Assembly (NCBI GenBank): GCA_963759125.1
Contig: CAVWXN010000005.1
Location: forward strand, 186,001-250,000
Length of the DNA: 64,000 nucleotides
From: JABDQA01 sp963759125
GTDB taxonomy: Bacteria; Desulfobacterota; Desulfobulbia; Desulfobulbales; Desulfocapsaceae
Direction of reading: 5' to 3'
Below are positions 18,174-26,912 of the stretch, piece by piece. The translations under genes were made by a program, and so were the position numbers. Position 1 is the first letter of the stretch. Every line of letters starts with the position of its first letter. Below the pieces are notes generated by a model. It had not been told where the DNA came from and did not search any database. It saw only the letters and a program-made list of their open reading frames with translations.

Positions 18174-21100
18174 GTGATGGAAATTTTAGTGCCCGGTGTT
18201 GCAAACCCTCTTCAAGACTTTGAGCGTTTAAGTCCTTTCGAACAGACTCTGCTGCAAATTCTGTCGATCATCTATGAACCGGCCCATCCCACCATTATTC
18301 TTAATTGCCTGAAAAAACTTGAATTAAAGGGTCCGAGAGGCAACCGCCCCACCACTCCGCTGGTGAATCATTACATCGCCAAGCTCGAAGAAGCCGGTTT
18401 TCTCAACGAAAATAGACAATGCCGGCCTGATCTTGTTGAAACGATAGCCAGAAAATCTGTCCAATCCGGCACCTTTGCCCAATTTGCCGCTGCCATTAAG
18501 AAAGAGGCGCCGGCTTCCTACTATTATGGCAAATGGGCGACCCGCTGCTGGCGGGCCGTGCGGGAGCTGCGCATCGGTATTTACACCCAGGATTTTGAGA
18601 TCATCGATCAGGCGCTACAATTTCTCAACAATCAATGTGAAGATCTGCCACTGCCACTGCCGCCAGTAGTACAAGTGGTGACGCACCCATTTGATCCGCA
18701 ATGGTTCGGAGAGTTGCCCCCATCTTTTCAATTTTTTCTCCTCAACCATATCATCCTTTATGGACAGCGGCGGCTGGAGTCTTTCCCCGAAATTATCGGC
18801 TATCTCGAAGATCAATCAAATTTTGCCAGTCTGGACGAAGATGAGTTTCTGCCGTTTCAGCGGCTACTGCTCAATCAGTATATATTCCAGGGTTCTTGTA
18901 CCAAAATCGAGGAACTGCTGAGCATAAATGACAACATCGGTCTGGCAACCGGAACTCGCGGTACCGTTTCCTTTCTCCAGGGGAACTATCAGGAGGCAGC
19001 AGACCTTTTCGATGAGGACCTGGCGGCCTTGCACTCGATCAATCAGACCGATGCAGCCGCCTTTGTAGGTGTTCAGGGGCTCTTTCATGTGCTCAGCAAG
19101 ACAGCCCGAAACAACAGTGACTCGCAGGAGCAGGCTGCACGCCAAATCAGCATAGCTTTGAGCCTTTTCGAAGAGAGTGAAGAGCACGATGCCTACCTGT
19201 TTCTTCATACCCTCATCGACAGCCGGATACATCAGAAAGGTCACCCCCAGGAAATAGATCTGCCCGCATCACCCGCGCCCTCTGCCGTAACTGTTCTATT
19301 CGGGGCCCTTACCCAGTACTGGTTGACCGGAACCCTGGAACCTGAAGTGGAAAAGGCAGCCTACAGTTGTTGCCATAAGGCAGCCGAGCATGGCTACGCG
19401 ATGTTCTCGGTCATTTTGTCCCGGCTACTGACACAAGTACGGCCCGATAAAGGTCTTGAGCTGCCGGTCGAGAATGGGGCTGCCCTAGAAGAACTGCAGC
19501 CCTTCATCGATCTGATCGAACCGGAGGAACCTTGGAAGCGAAGCCTGCAGGCCCTGATCAATATCTCATCCAGCGCCGTTCAGGATTACCAGGACCAGGA
19601 CCGGCGGCTGATCTGGCTGCTCGGCTACGAAAATGAGGAACTCACGGTCCGTCCACGGGAGCAGAAACTTGCAGACGATGGCACCTGGAGCAAAGGGAGG
19701 CCCATTTCTCTGGCCCGCCTGCATGAATCCTCCGGAATGCCATTTCTCACCCTTCAGGATCGAAAAATATGTGTCGCCATTCGCAAGACCGACAGCGGGG
19801 AAGGCCAGCCCCACTACGGCTTCGACAGGGAAAAGCTGCTGCCCGCCCTGGTCGGACACCCACTGCTTTTTTTGAGTGATTACCCGACCACACCCATCGA
19901 CGTAATCAGCGGTGAACCTGAACTGCTGGTCGAAAACAGAGGGGAGGAACTGCACATCAACTTCGCCCTTCCTGTAAGCGGCGAAAACATCCTGCTGGTA
20001 AGGGAAACCCAAACCCGCTTCAAGGTGGTGAAAATAAATGACAACCACCGACGCATCGCCGCCATCACAGGAAAAACGGGGCTAGTCGTCCCGGTCGAAG
20101 CAAGCGAAGAAGTGCTGACCGCCATCGGCAATATCTCCTCATTCATGACGGTGCATTCAGCCATCGGCGTCGATCGGTCGTCACGACATGCCGAAGACAT
20201 CATTTTTGTCGAGGCTGATACGACTATCTATATTCATGTGCTGCCCTTTGGCAGCGGCTTCAGGCTGGAAATGCTGGTTAAGCCCTTTAAGGCGGGAAAC
20301 CACTACGCGAAGCCTGGTCAAGGCGCCGAGAATATCATGGCGGAAATTGAAGGCAAGCGGGTGCAGACCAGAAGAGACCTGGCGAAAGAAGAACAGAAAG
20401 CTCAGGAAATAGAAGAGCAATGTCCGATTCTCGACCTGGCCGTCGATCTGGAGCAGGAACGTGACAGGGAATGGCACCTGCAGGACCCGGAAGACTGCCT
20501 CCAGGCACTGCTGGAACTGAAAGAAATAAGCGATCAGGTTGTTGTCGAATGGCCGGAAGGGGAAAAGCTCGCCATCAGCCATCAGGCCTCGCTCAAGAAT
20601 TTAAATCTTAAAATTCGCACCAACCGACAGAACTGGTTCGGTCTGAGCGGAGAACTGGTGCTGGACCAGGATCTGGTCATCGATCTCAAAGATATTTTGA
20701 GTCGCATCCGTTCCAGCAGCGGCAGATTCATCGAGCTAGAAAACGGTCAATTCGTGGCCTTGACCCGAGAGTTCAGAAAACGTCTCGATGAGCTGAACAC
20801 CTTCGGCGAAGATGACGCAAATGACGAAGAGATCAACGTCCATCCGCTGGCCATCCACTCTCTTGAAAAACTGGTTGAGCAGGCCAACACCCAAACCAAC
20901 AAGGCCTGGGTCGAGCAGGTAGCCAGGATCGAGCAATCCCTGTCCTTTAACCCGGAACTCCCCTCAACCCTGAGGGCCGAACTCAGAGATTATCAGCTTG
21001 AGGGCTATCATTGGCTGGCCCGACTGGCGCACTGGGGAGTAGGCGGCTGTCTGGCTGACGACATGGGACTCGGCAAAACACTGCAGTCGCTGGCAATCAT

Positions 21101-22349
21101 TCTCCATTACGCCTCCGACGGGCCTTCTCTGGTGGTTGCCCCGACCTCGGTTTCAACCAACTGGCTGACCGAGGTAGCCCGCTTCACCCCGACACTTAAC
21201 ATCAGACAGCTCGGCGGCAAGAATAGAAAAGAAGATATCGACAGGCTCGGAAAATTCGATCTCCTTATTACCACTTATACGCTGCTGCAGCAGGAGATCG
21301 ACAATCTTTCCCAGGTCCAGTGGCAGACCATCGTGCTCGACGAGGCCCAGGCCATCAAAAATGCGGCCACCAAGAGATCTCAGGCAGCGATGTCTCTTAA
21401 CGGACGGTTTCGGCTGATCACCACCGGAACACCGCTGGAGAATCATCTGGGCGAACTGTGGAACCTTTTACAGTTCATCAACCCCGGTCTGCTTGGTTCT
21501 CACAAACAATTCAACGAACGGTTCGCCATCCCGATAGAGCGTTTCAATAACCGCGAAGCCCGGCTCAGACTGAAAAAACTGATCCGCCCTTTCATCCTGC
21601 GGCGAATCAAATCCCAAGTCCTCGAGGAACTGCCGCCCAAGACCGACGTCACCCTTGAGGTGACCATGAGTCACGAAGAGCTTCATTTTTATGAGGCGCT
21701 GCGTCAAAACGCTCTGGACCAGCTCGAACAGGCCACCGACAACCGCGGCAAACACCTGCAGGTGCTAACCGAGATCATGCGGCTGCGCCAGGCCTGCTGC
21801 AATCCAAAACTGATTACCCCGGAGACTTCCATTCCAAGCTCCAAGCTCACCGTCTTTTCCCAGCTTATAGAAGAACTCATTGCCGGAGGACACAAGGTGC
21901 TGGTCTTCAGCCAGTTTATCGGTCATCTCAATATCATCAGGGGCTATCTCGATGAGAATGAGATCACCTACCAGTATCTCGACGGCAGCACCAGCAGCCG
22001 GCACCGCAAGGAACGGGTGGAATCATTTCAGTCCGGCTCAGGGGATCTGTTTCTTATCAGTTTGAAAGCCGGTGGACTCGGTCTCAACCTCACAGCTGCC
22101 GATTATGTCATTCACATGGACCCTTGGTGGAATCCGGCGGTTGAAGACCAGGCTTCGGACCGGGCCCACCGAATCGGCCAGACCCGGCCAGTGACCATTT
22201 ACCGATTGGTCTGCAAACACACCATCGAGGAGAAAATTGTTAAGCTCCACCAGGAGAAGAGGGATCTGGCAGACAGTTTGCTGGAAGGCACTGACGTCAG
22301 CGGCAGACTCGGTACCCAGGAGTTAATTGACCTGATCAGAGAAAATTAG
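18174..22349 (+). CDS. Large SNF2-family DNA-dependent ATPase/helicase
   Basis: 1391 residues. The C-terminal third is a complete SNF2 motor: GCLADDMGLGKTLQS (Walker A), VVAPTSVSTNWLTE, VLDEAQAIKN (DEAQ box), TTGTPLENHLGELWNLL, then the helicase C domain with VFSQFIGHLNII, LISLKAGGLGLNLTAADYVI and DRAHRIGQTRPVTIYRL. The first 900 residues are helical with no recognised catalytic motif and probably recognise a partner; an N-terminal winged-helix-like stretch is possible. Long bacterial SNF2 proteins are thought to remodel protein-DNA or RNA polymerase complexes. The start has GGGGTG 6 bases upstream. It is a single gene. Confidence 0.9.
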   Translation: MMEILVPGVANPLQDFERLSPFEQTLLQILSIIYEPAHPTIILNCLKKLELKGPRGNRPTTPLVNHYIAKLEEAGFLNENRQCRPDLVETIARKSVQSGTFAQFAAAIKKEAPASYYYGKWATRCWRAVRELRIGIYTQDFEIIDQALQFLNNQCEDLPLPLPPVVQVVTHPFDPQWFGELPPSFQFFLLNHIILYGQRRLESFPEIIGYLEDQSNFASLDEDEFLPFQRLLLNQYIFQGSCTKIEELLSINDNIGLATGTRGTVSFLQGNYQEAADLFDEDLAALHSINQTDAAAFVGVQGLFHVLSKTARNNSDSQEQAARQISIALSLFEESEEHDAYLFLHTLIDSRIHQKGHPQEIDLPASPAPSAVTVLFGALTQYWLTGTLEPEVEKAAYSCCHKAAEHGYAMFSVILSRLLTQVRPDKGLELPVENGAALEELQPFIDLIEPEEPWKRSLQALINISSSAVQDYQDQDRRLIWLLGYENEELTVRPREQKLADDGTWSKGRPISLARLHESSGMPFLTLQDRKICVAIRKTDSGEGQPHYGFDREKLLPALVGHPLLFLSDYPTTPIDVISGEPELLVENRGEELHINFALPVSGENILLVRETQTRFKVVKINDNHRRIAAITGKTGLVVPVEASEEVLTAIGNISSFMTVHSAIGVDRSSRHAEDIIFVEADTTIYIHVLPFGSGFRLEMLVKPFKAGNHYAKPGQGAENIMAEIEGKRVQTRRDLAKEEQKAQEIEEQCPILDLAVDLEQERDREWHLQDPEDCLQALLELKEISDQVVVEWPEGEKLAISHQASLKNLNLKIRTNRQNWFGLSGELVLDQDLVIDLKDILSRIRSSSGRFIELENGQFVALTREFRKRLDELNTFGEDDANDEEINVHPLAIHSLEKLVEQANTQTNKAWVEQVARIEQSLSFNPELPSTLRAELRDYQLEGYHWLARLAHWGVGGCLADDMGLGKTLQSLAIILHYASDGPSLVVAPTSVSTNWLTEVARFTPTLNIRQLGGKNRKEDIDRLGKFDLLITTYTLLQQEIDNLSQVQWQTIVLDEAQAIKNAATKRSQAAMSLNGRFRLITTGTPLENHLGELWNLLQFINPGLLGSHKQFNERFAIPIERFNNREARLRLKKLIRPFILRRIKSQVLEELPPKTDVTLEVTMSHEELHFYEALRQNALDQLEQATDNRGKHLQVLTEIMRLRQACCNPKLITPETSIPSSKLTVFSQLIEELIAGGHKVLVFSQFIGHLNIIRGYLDENEITYQYLDGSTSSRHRKERVESFQSGSGDLFLISLKAGGLGLNLTAADYVIHMDPWWNPAVEDQASDRAHRIGQTRPVTIYRLVCKHTIEEKIVKLHQEKRDLADSLLEGTDVSGRLGTQELIDLIREN

Positions 22350-22364
22350 CAGACGGAATCAAGC

Positions 22365-22802
22365 TTACCCTTCGGTAAGAGAATTGACGACAAGCCCGAA
22401 GAACCGATCCTCGCCGCTGAACTTCCAACCCAGATGCTGTTGACAACTCAGACAGTAGACGACCTGCCAGGAATAGCCGCCAAACCAGGCAAACTCGCTG
22501 CTTGGAGAGCCAAACGCCAGGCAGCCGGGAGCTCGCCTGAAACAGCCTATTTCATAAACAATTCCGGCCGGATTGAAAAAGGTATGCAGATGTTTGCCGT
22601 CTTTTTCAATCCGCTCTCTTGAGGTGGTTATCAGCAGCTGGCAGACGCGGCAGAGCAGCCCTTTCTGCTGCTCTTTCTCGGACTCATCCTTTTCTATGCT
22701 CAGATTGTCACTGCCCGGATTACCTTTTGCACCTCTGAACAACAGTTCACTTGAGAGGGAACCTGGTCCGGAAAATCCGGGGTATGTTTCCCCACCTATC
22801 AT
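22365..22802 (-). CDS. CULT-domain protein (bacterial cereblon-like ligand-binding domain)
   Basis: 145 residues. From about residue 50 the sequence matches the CULT domain: zinc ligands C51/C54 and C117/C120, FNPAGIVYE (N77 at the place of human cereblon N351), and the three cage tryptophans W106, W112 and W126, spaced 6 and 14 apart exactly as W380, W386 and W400 of human cereblon. Human H378 corresponds to F104. The closing HLGWKF is also shared. In characterised members this cage binds glutarimide/uracil-like rings such as thalidomide; the natural bacterial ligand is unknown. The gene starts 14 bases after cobA-hemD on the same strand, so co-transcription is likely. The first 45 residues look disordered. 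Confidence 0.85.
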   Translation of the reverse strand: MIGGETYPGFSGPGSLSSELLFRGAKGNPGSDNLSIEKDESEKEQQKGLLCRVCQLLITTSRERIEKDGKHLHTFFNPAGIVYEIGCFRRAPGCLAFGSPSSEFAWFGGYSWQVVYCLSCQQHLGWKFSGEDRFFGLVVNSLTEG

Positions 22803-22816
22803 GGCTGTCAGTGTGA

Positions 22817-24370
22817 TTAGCTGCGATAGAAGCTTATGATTTCTCCTACCATCGCCTCAATGGTGTACCGTTCTGGCTGCACGTCAACTTTCAGACCGCT
22901 GTCGGTCACCGTTTTGGCAGTAATTGGCCCAATGGCAGCAATGCTCACTCCTGCCATCAGACGCTCCAATTCCTCTTGATCGGCCGCGTCAACCATGGTC
23001 AGAAAATTCCGCACCGTGGAAGAGCTGGTAAAAGTGACCATATCGACCTTACCACTTTCCAGCTCGGCTCTGAGCTCCTCGCGACGACCCGCCGGTGGTA
23101 CATTCCGGTAAATCGGGGCGATCGTCACCTGGGCACCGCCTCCGCGTAAGGTCTCCGGCAGTAGTTCCCGTCCCTCAACCGCTCTCGGAATCAGCACGTT
23201 TCGCCCCTCGACCCCCTGATCCAGCAGACTCTCTGCCAACCCCTCGCCGGTGAAAACCGGGGGAATTAGATCAGCATTGATGCCGTATTCCAACAACAGT
23301 TCGGCGGTGCTCTTGCCGACCACGCCGATGTCGGGCCCCTTCAGGTCGCGGGCATCGAGCCCCTTCTCAAAGAGCCTCCTGAAAAAGTATTTAACGCCGT
23401 TCAGGGAAGTGAACAGCACCCAGTGATATTCATCGATTCGCTCCAGCGCTTCATCAAGAATATGGTAATCCTCAATCGGTTCGATGTTAATCGTGGCACA
23501 CTCATAACAGCTCGCCCCGTTCTCCTCAAGGCCGGCGACCAGTTCACTCGCCTGTTCCCTGGTTCTGGTGACAATGATTCGTTTTCCGAACAACTCCCTT
23601 TTCTCGAACCAGTCTATGGTGTCGCGCAGGTTGACGACCTCGCCGATAATGATAAGGGCAGGTGGCTTGATGCCTGTGTCGGCGACAATATCGGCAATCG
23701 TTGCCAGGGTGCCGACCACTGACTTCTGCTCCGGTGTCGAGGCCCAACGGACAACAGCCACCGGGGTGGCCGGTGAACGGCCGTGGTCAATCAGGTTCCT
23801 GACGATATTCGGCAGGTTTTTTATACCCATGTAGACCACGATGGTGCCAATACCGGTGGCTATCTTTGACCAGTCTATATTACTCGATTCCTTGGTGGGA
23901 TCCTCGTGGCCGGTGAGGAAGGCAACCGAGGCTGTGTAGCCGCGATGGGTGATCGGAATTCCAGCGTAGGTGGCAGCTGCGGTGGCAGATGTGACACCGG
24001 GGACGACCTCGAACTCGATATTGTTGCGAGCCAGGGTCTCGACCTCTTCTCCTCCCCTGCCAAAAATAAACGGGTCTCCCCCTTTGAGCCGGACCACCGT
24101 TTTTCCTTCCAGGGCGAAATCGACCAGCATCTGGTTGATCTCCTCCTGGGTATGGGTGTGCTTCACACCTCCACGTTTTCCGGCATAGACGAAACGGGCG
24201 TCGGCAGGGACATAGCGCAGCAGCCTTTTGCTCGCCAGGTAGTCGTAGACCAGCACTTCGGCTTTCTCGAGAAGATAGCGGCCGCGCACAGTGATCAGCC
24301 CCGGATCCCCGGGACCTGCCCCTACCAGGTAAACCTTGCCTTTTTTGGGATTGCTCTGTTGTTCTTCCAT
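22817..24370 (-). CDS. cobA-hemD: Fused uroporphyrinogen-III C-methyltransferase / uroporphyrinogen-III synthase
   Basis: 517 residues in two parts. Residues 11-255 are the SAM-dependent methyltransferase (VYLVGAGPGDPGLITVRG, LKGGDPFIFGRGGEE, VVPGVTSATAAATYAGIP), making precorrin-2. Residues 265-517 are the HemD synthase (GKRIIVTRTREQASELVAGL, VLFTSLNGVKYFF, TFTSSSTVRNF, AIGPITAKTVTDSGLKVDV). Together they convert hydroxymethylbilane to precorrin-2, the entry to siroheme, cobalamin and, in sulfate reducers, siroheme-dependent heme. Siroheme is a cofactor of dissimilatory sulfite reductase. The fusion is common in anaerobes. Confidence 0.95.
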   Translation of the reverse strand: MEEQQSNPKKGKVYLVGAGPGDPGLITVRGRYLLEKAEVLVYDYLASKRLLRYVPADARFVYAGKRGGVKHTHTQEEINQMLVDFALEGKTVVRLKGGDPFIFGRGGEEVETLARNNIEFEVVPGVTSATAAATYAGIPITHRGYTASVAFLTGHEDPTKESSNIDWSKIATGIGTIVVYMGIKNLPNIVRNLIDHGRSPATPVAVVRWASTPEQKSVVGTLATIADIVADTGIKPPALIIIGEVVNLRDTIDWFEKRELFGKRIIVTRTREQASELVAGLEENGASCYECATINIEPIEDYHILDEALERIDEYHWVLFTSLNGVKYFFRRLFEKGLDARDLKGPDIGVVGKSTAELLLEYGINADLIPPVFTGEGLAESLLDQGVEGRNVLIPRAVEGRELLPETLRGGGAQVTIAPIYRNVPPAGRREELRAELESGKVDMVTFTSSSTVRNFLTMVDAADQEELERLMAGVSIAAIGPITAKTVTDSGLKVDVQPERYTIEAMVGEIISFYRS

Positions 24371-24612
24371 AAGTAAAAAGGGCCGATCCCTCGCGGGCGG
24401 CCGTATCTCTGTCTGATTCCTTATCTGTCTGGAGAGGCCGTCATTTCCTGGATCACCTGTGTTCCAGGGACTCCAGCCTGCTCCGAGCGGTCTTTCATCT
24501 CTGTTTTTTCAAGTCCACCACTATCAAGTGTAGCGAAAACCACCCGAAAAAGCAAAAGGGGCATGTTCAGCGCGAACATGCCCCGATACAGCTACATGAT
24601 GTTGTCGTTCTC
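24371..24612. other. Intergenic region with terminator
   Basis: 242 bases between adk and cobA-hemD, both on the minus strand. Apart from the adk terminator I see no gene; the promoter of cobA-hemD should lie here but no clear match stands out. Confidence 0.4.
24558..24584 (-). terminator. Intrinsic terminator of adk
   Basis: The arms GGGGCATGTTC (24558-24568) and GAACATGCCCC (24574-24584) form a perfect 11-bp stem with a 5-base loop. On the minus strand it is followed by TTTTGCTTTTTC. It lies just after the adk stop. Confidence 0.85.
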
Positions 24613-25296
24613 TTACACCAGACCGCTCATAATTGACTCGGTCACTTCTTGGATCGATTTTGAACCGTCGACCGAGATTACCTTGGGACCGCCAGCCTGT
24701 TTGAAATAATCAACCGCAGCCATGGTTCCGGTCTGGTTGTCGTAGTAGATGTTGTGGCGCTTGTCGATGGCCTCTTCATCCTGGTCATCGGCTCTGGTGT
24801 TCAGATCACCGCCGCAGACCCGGCAGACCAGCTTACCGTCTTTCTCCACCGGCTTGATGGCCTCGAAAGCAATATGGTTCGGGTGATTATTGTCATTGAC
24901 ACAGAGACGACGTCCCATGATCCGTTCTTTGGCAATCTGCCTGTCGAGCACGATCTCAATTACATAGTCCAGATCTATGCCGGCCTCTTTCAAATTCTTC
25001 GCCAGGGTGATGGCCTGATCCTTGGATCGGGGAAACCCGTCCAGTACCCAGCCTTCCTTGCAGTCATCTTTCTGGAGGCGTTCGATCATCATGGGGATGG
25101 TAATGTCGTCAGGCACCAGGTCCCCGCGCTCGATGTATTCCTTGGCTTTTTTTCCGAGCTCGGTACCGCCGCCGATGTGCTCTCTGAAAATCGCCCCGGA
25201 CTCGATATGAGGGATGTTGTACTTGTCTTTGACGATTGCGCCCTGGGTGCCCTTACCGCTGCCGTTCGGCCCAAAGGCCAGAATATTCATACTCAT
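24613..25296 (-). CDS. adk: Adenylate kinase
   Basis: 227 residues. The P-loop is GPNGSGKGTQ (about 9-18), then IESGAIFREHI, the substrate region WVLDGFPRSKDQA and the LID. The LID holds one cysteine pair, C157/C160 in CRVCGG, but its earlier part reads RRLCVNDNNHPNH, so the usual four-cysteine zinc set is only partly present. It interconverts ATP + AMP and 2 ADP, which is important in sulfate activation because APS formation releases pyrophosphate and later AMP. A good AGGAGA precedes the ATG. Confidence 0.93.
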   Translation of the reverse strand: MSMNILAFGPNGSGKGTQGAIVKDKYNIPHIESGAIFREHIGGGTELGKKAKEYIERGDLVPDDITIPMMIERLQKDDCKEGWVLDGFPRSKDQAITLAKNLKEAGIDLDYVIEIVLDRQIAKERIMGRRLCVNDNNHPNHIAFEAIKPVEKDGKLVCRVCGGDLNTRADDQDEEAIDKRHNIYYDNQTGTMAAVDYFKQAGGPKVISVDGSKSIQEVTESIMSGLV

Positions 25297-25466
25297 TGAT
25301 CTCTCCTTTTGTTTGAACTCGAGTTATCAATCAAAGCTCAGATGAGTGGCTCAATCATCTTGTTGATTGTGCTGATGAAACCAATACCTTGATCATCCCT
25401 AAAAAACGAGCTGTGATTATAGCCGAAATGGCAGGCCCGGGCCAGTAAAATATCTCTGCTATTTTT

Positions 25467-25495
25467 TTGACTTTCACCCTGATAATGGGTACTTT
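25467..25495 (+). promoter_or_regulatory. Probable sigma70 promoter of the hom operon
   Basis: TTGACT (25467-25472), a 17-base spacer and TACTTT (25490-25495), about 85 bases upstream of hom. Confidence 0.45.
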
Positions 25496-25581
25496 TGCCC
25501 AATCAATCGGCCGTGTGATTTCAGACAATTGGGTTCTGTTGTCAGTGACCGGTCCTAAATCCTCACAGTTTACTGCAGATC

Positions 25582-26889
25582 ATGGAAAAAATTCGTGTCG
25601 GACTGATCGGTTTCGGAACCGTCGGCAGCGGCCTCGCCCAGACTCTGCTCTCGCAGCGCGAGAGATTGCAGCAGAAAGTTGGCCTACCCATCGAGCTCAG
25701 CCGGGTGGCCGACATCAATATAAGCGAGTTGCCTGCCGACTATGAAGATGTTGCCTTTAGCACAGATGCCGGCGATATCTTCAACGATCCGGAAATCGAT
25801 ATCGTGGTCGAGCTGATCGGCGGCACGGAACCCGCCAAATCATTCATGCTTGAAGCCATTAAGCGCGGCAAGCACGTGATAACAGCCAACAAGGCGTTGC
25901 TCTCGACGCACGGCAGGGAGATTTTTGAGGCGGCTGCGGCCCACCAGGTCGAAGTAGGCTTCGAAGCGAGCGTCGGCGGCGGTATCCCGGTAATCAAAGC
26001 GCTCAAGGAAGGGCTGGTGGCCAACCGGATCGAAGTGATCCGGGGCATCATGAACGGTACCGCCAACTATATCCTGACCATGATGACCGAACACGGCACC
26101 CCTTTCGAAGAAGTACTCAAGGATGCCCAGGAGAAGGGTTTCGCCGAGGCCGACCCGACATACGATGTGGAAGGAATAGACACGGCCCACAAACTGGCAA
26201 TCCTGATGACCATCGCCTATGGACAGCATGTCCATCTGGACGATATTTCAGTGGAAGGAATCAGCAGCATCAAGCCGATAGATATCGATTTTGCCAAGGA
26301 ATTCGGTTACCGGATCAAACTGCTGGCCATCAGCAGAAATCACGGTGACCACGTGGAGGCCCGGGTCCACCCGACCATGGTTCCCCAATCCTCGATGCTG
26401 GCCAGTATCAGCGGCTCCTTCAACGCCATACAGATCACCGGCGATACGGTCGGAGACACCCTGTTTTACGGCCACGGTGCCGGCATGATGCCGACCGGCA
26501 GCGCCGTGGCGGCAGACGTTGTTGACATTGCCCGAAATATTATTTCTGCGTCGATCAACCGGGTACCTCCGCTGTCCTATCTGCCGGAAAAATTTACCGC
26601 ACCGTCCATTACCCCAATGGGTGAACTTACCTGCCCCTACTATTTCAGAGTTACCGTTTTGGACGAGCCCGGAGTGTTGTCGGCAATTTCGGGAATCCTT
26701 GGCAAACATGGGATTTCCATCCGGTCTGTGCTCCAGAAAGGTGAAAAGGCAGGGAAACCCGTTCATGTGGTGCTGCGCGCTCATATGGCCCTGGAATCGT
26801 CAGTGCAAAAGGCCGTCGCAGAAATTGACGCACTCGACTTCTGCACCGAACCGACGGTGATGATTCGTGTGCTCATCGACGAGGACTGA
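25582..26889 (+). CDS. hom: Homoserine dehydrogenase
   Basis: 435 residues. The nucleotide fold starts GLIGFGTVGSGLAQTL; the catalytic part has VTANKALLSTHG, FEASVGGGIPVIKALKEGL, GIMNGTANYILTMM and ADPTYDVEGIDTAHKLAIL. A C-terminal ACT domain (about 350-435: VLDEPGVLSAISGILGKHGI, SIRSVLQKG) suggests feedback inhibition by threonine. It reduces aspartate semialdehyde to homoserine for threonine and methionine. The next gene follows after 23 bases and belongs to the same operon. Confidence 0.95.
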   Translation: MEKIRVGLIGFGTVGSGLAQTLLSQRERLQQKVGLPIELSRVADINISELPADYEDVAFSTDAGDIFNDPEIDIVVELIGGTEPAKSFMLEAIKRGKHVITANKALLSTHGREIFEAAAAHQVEVGFEASVGGGIPVIKALKEGLVANRIEVIRGIMNGTANYILTMMTEHGTPFEEVLKDAQEKGFAEADPTYDVEGIDTAHKLAILMTIAYGQHVHLDDISVEGISSIKPIDIDFAKEFGYRIKLLAISRNHGDHVEARVHPTMVPQSSMLASISGSFNAIQITGDTVGDTLFYGHGAGMMPTGSAVAADVVDIARNIISASINRVPPLSYLPEKFTAPSITPMGELTCPYYFRVTVLDEPGVLSAISGILGKHGISIRSVLQKGEKAGKPVHVVLRAHMALESSVQKAVAEIDALDFCTEPTVMIRVLIDED

Positions 26890-26912
26890 TCCAGAGGATA
26901 TCTGAGCCGCTC

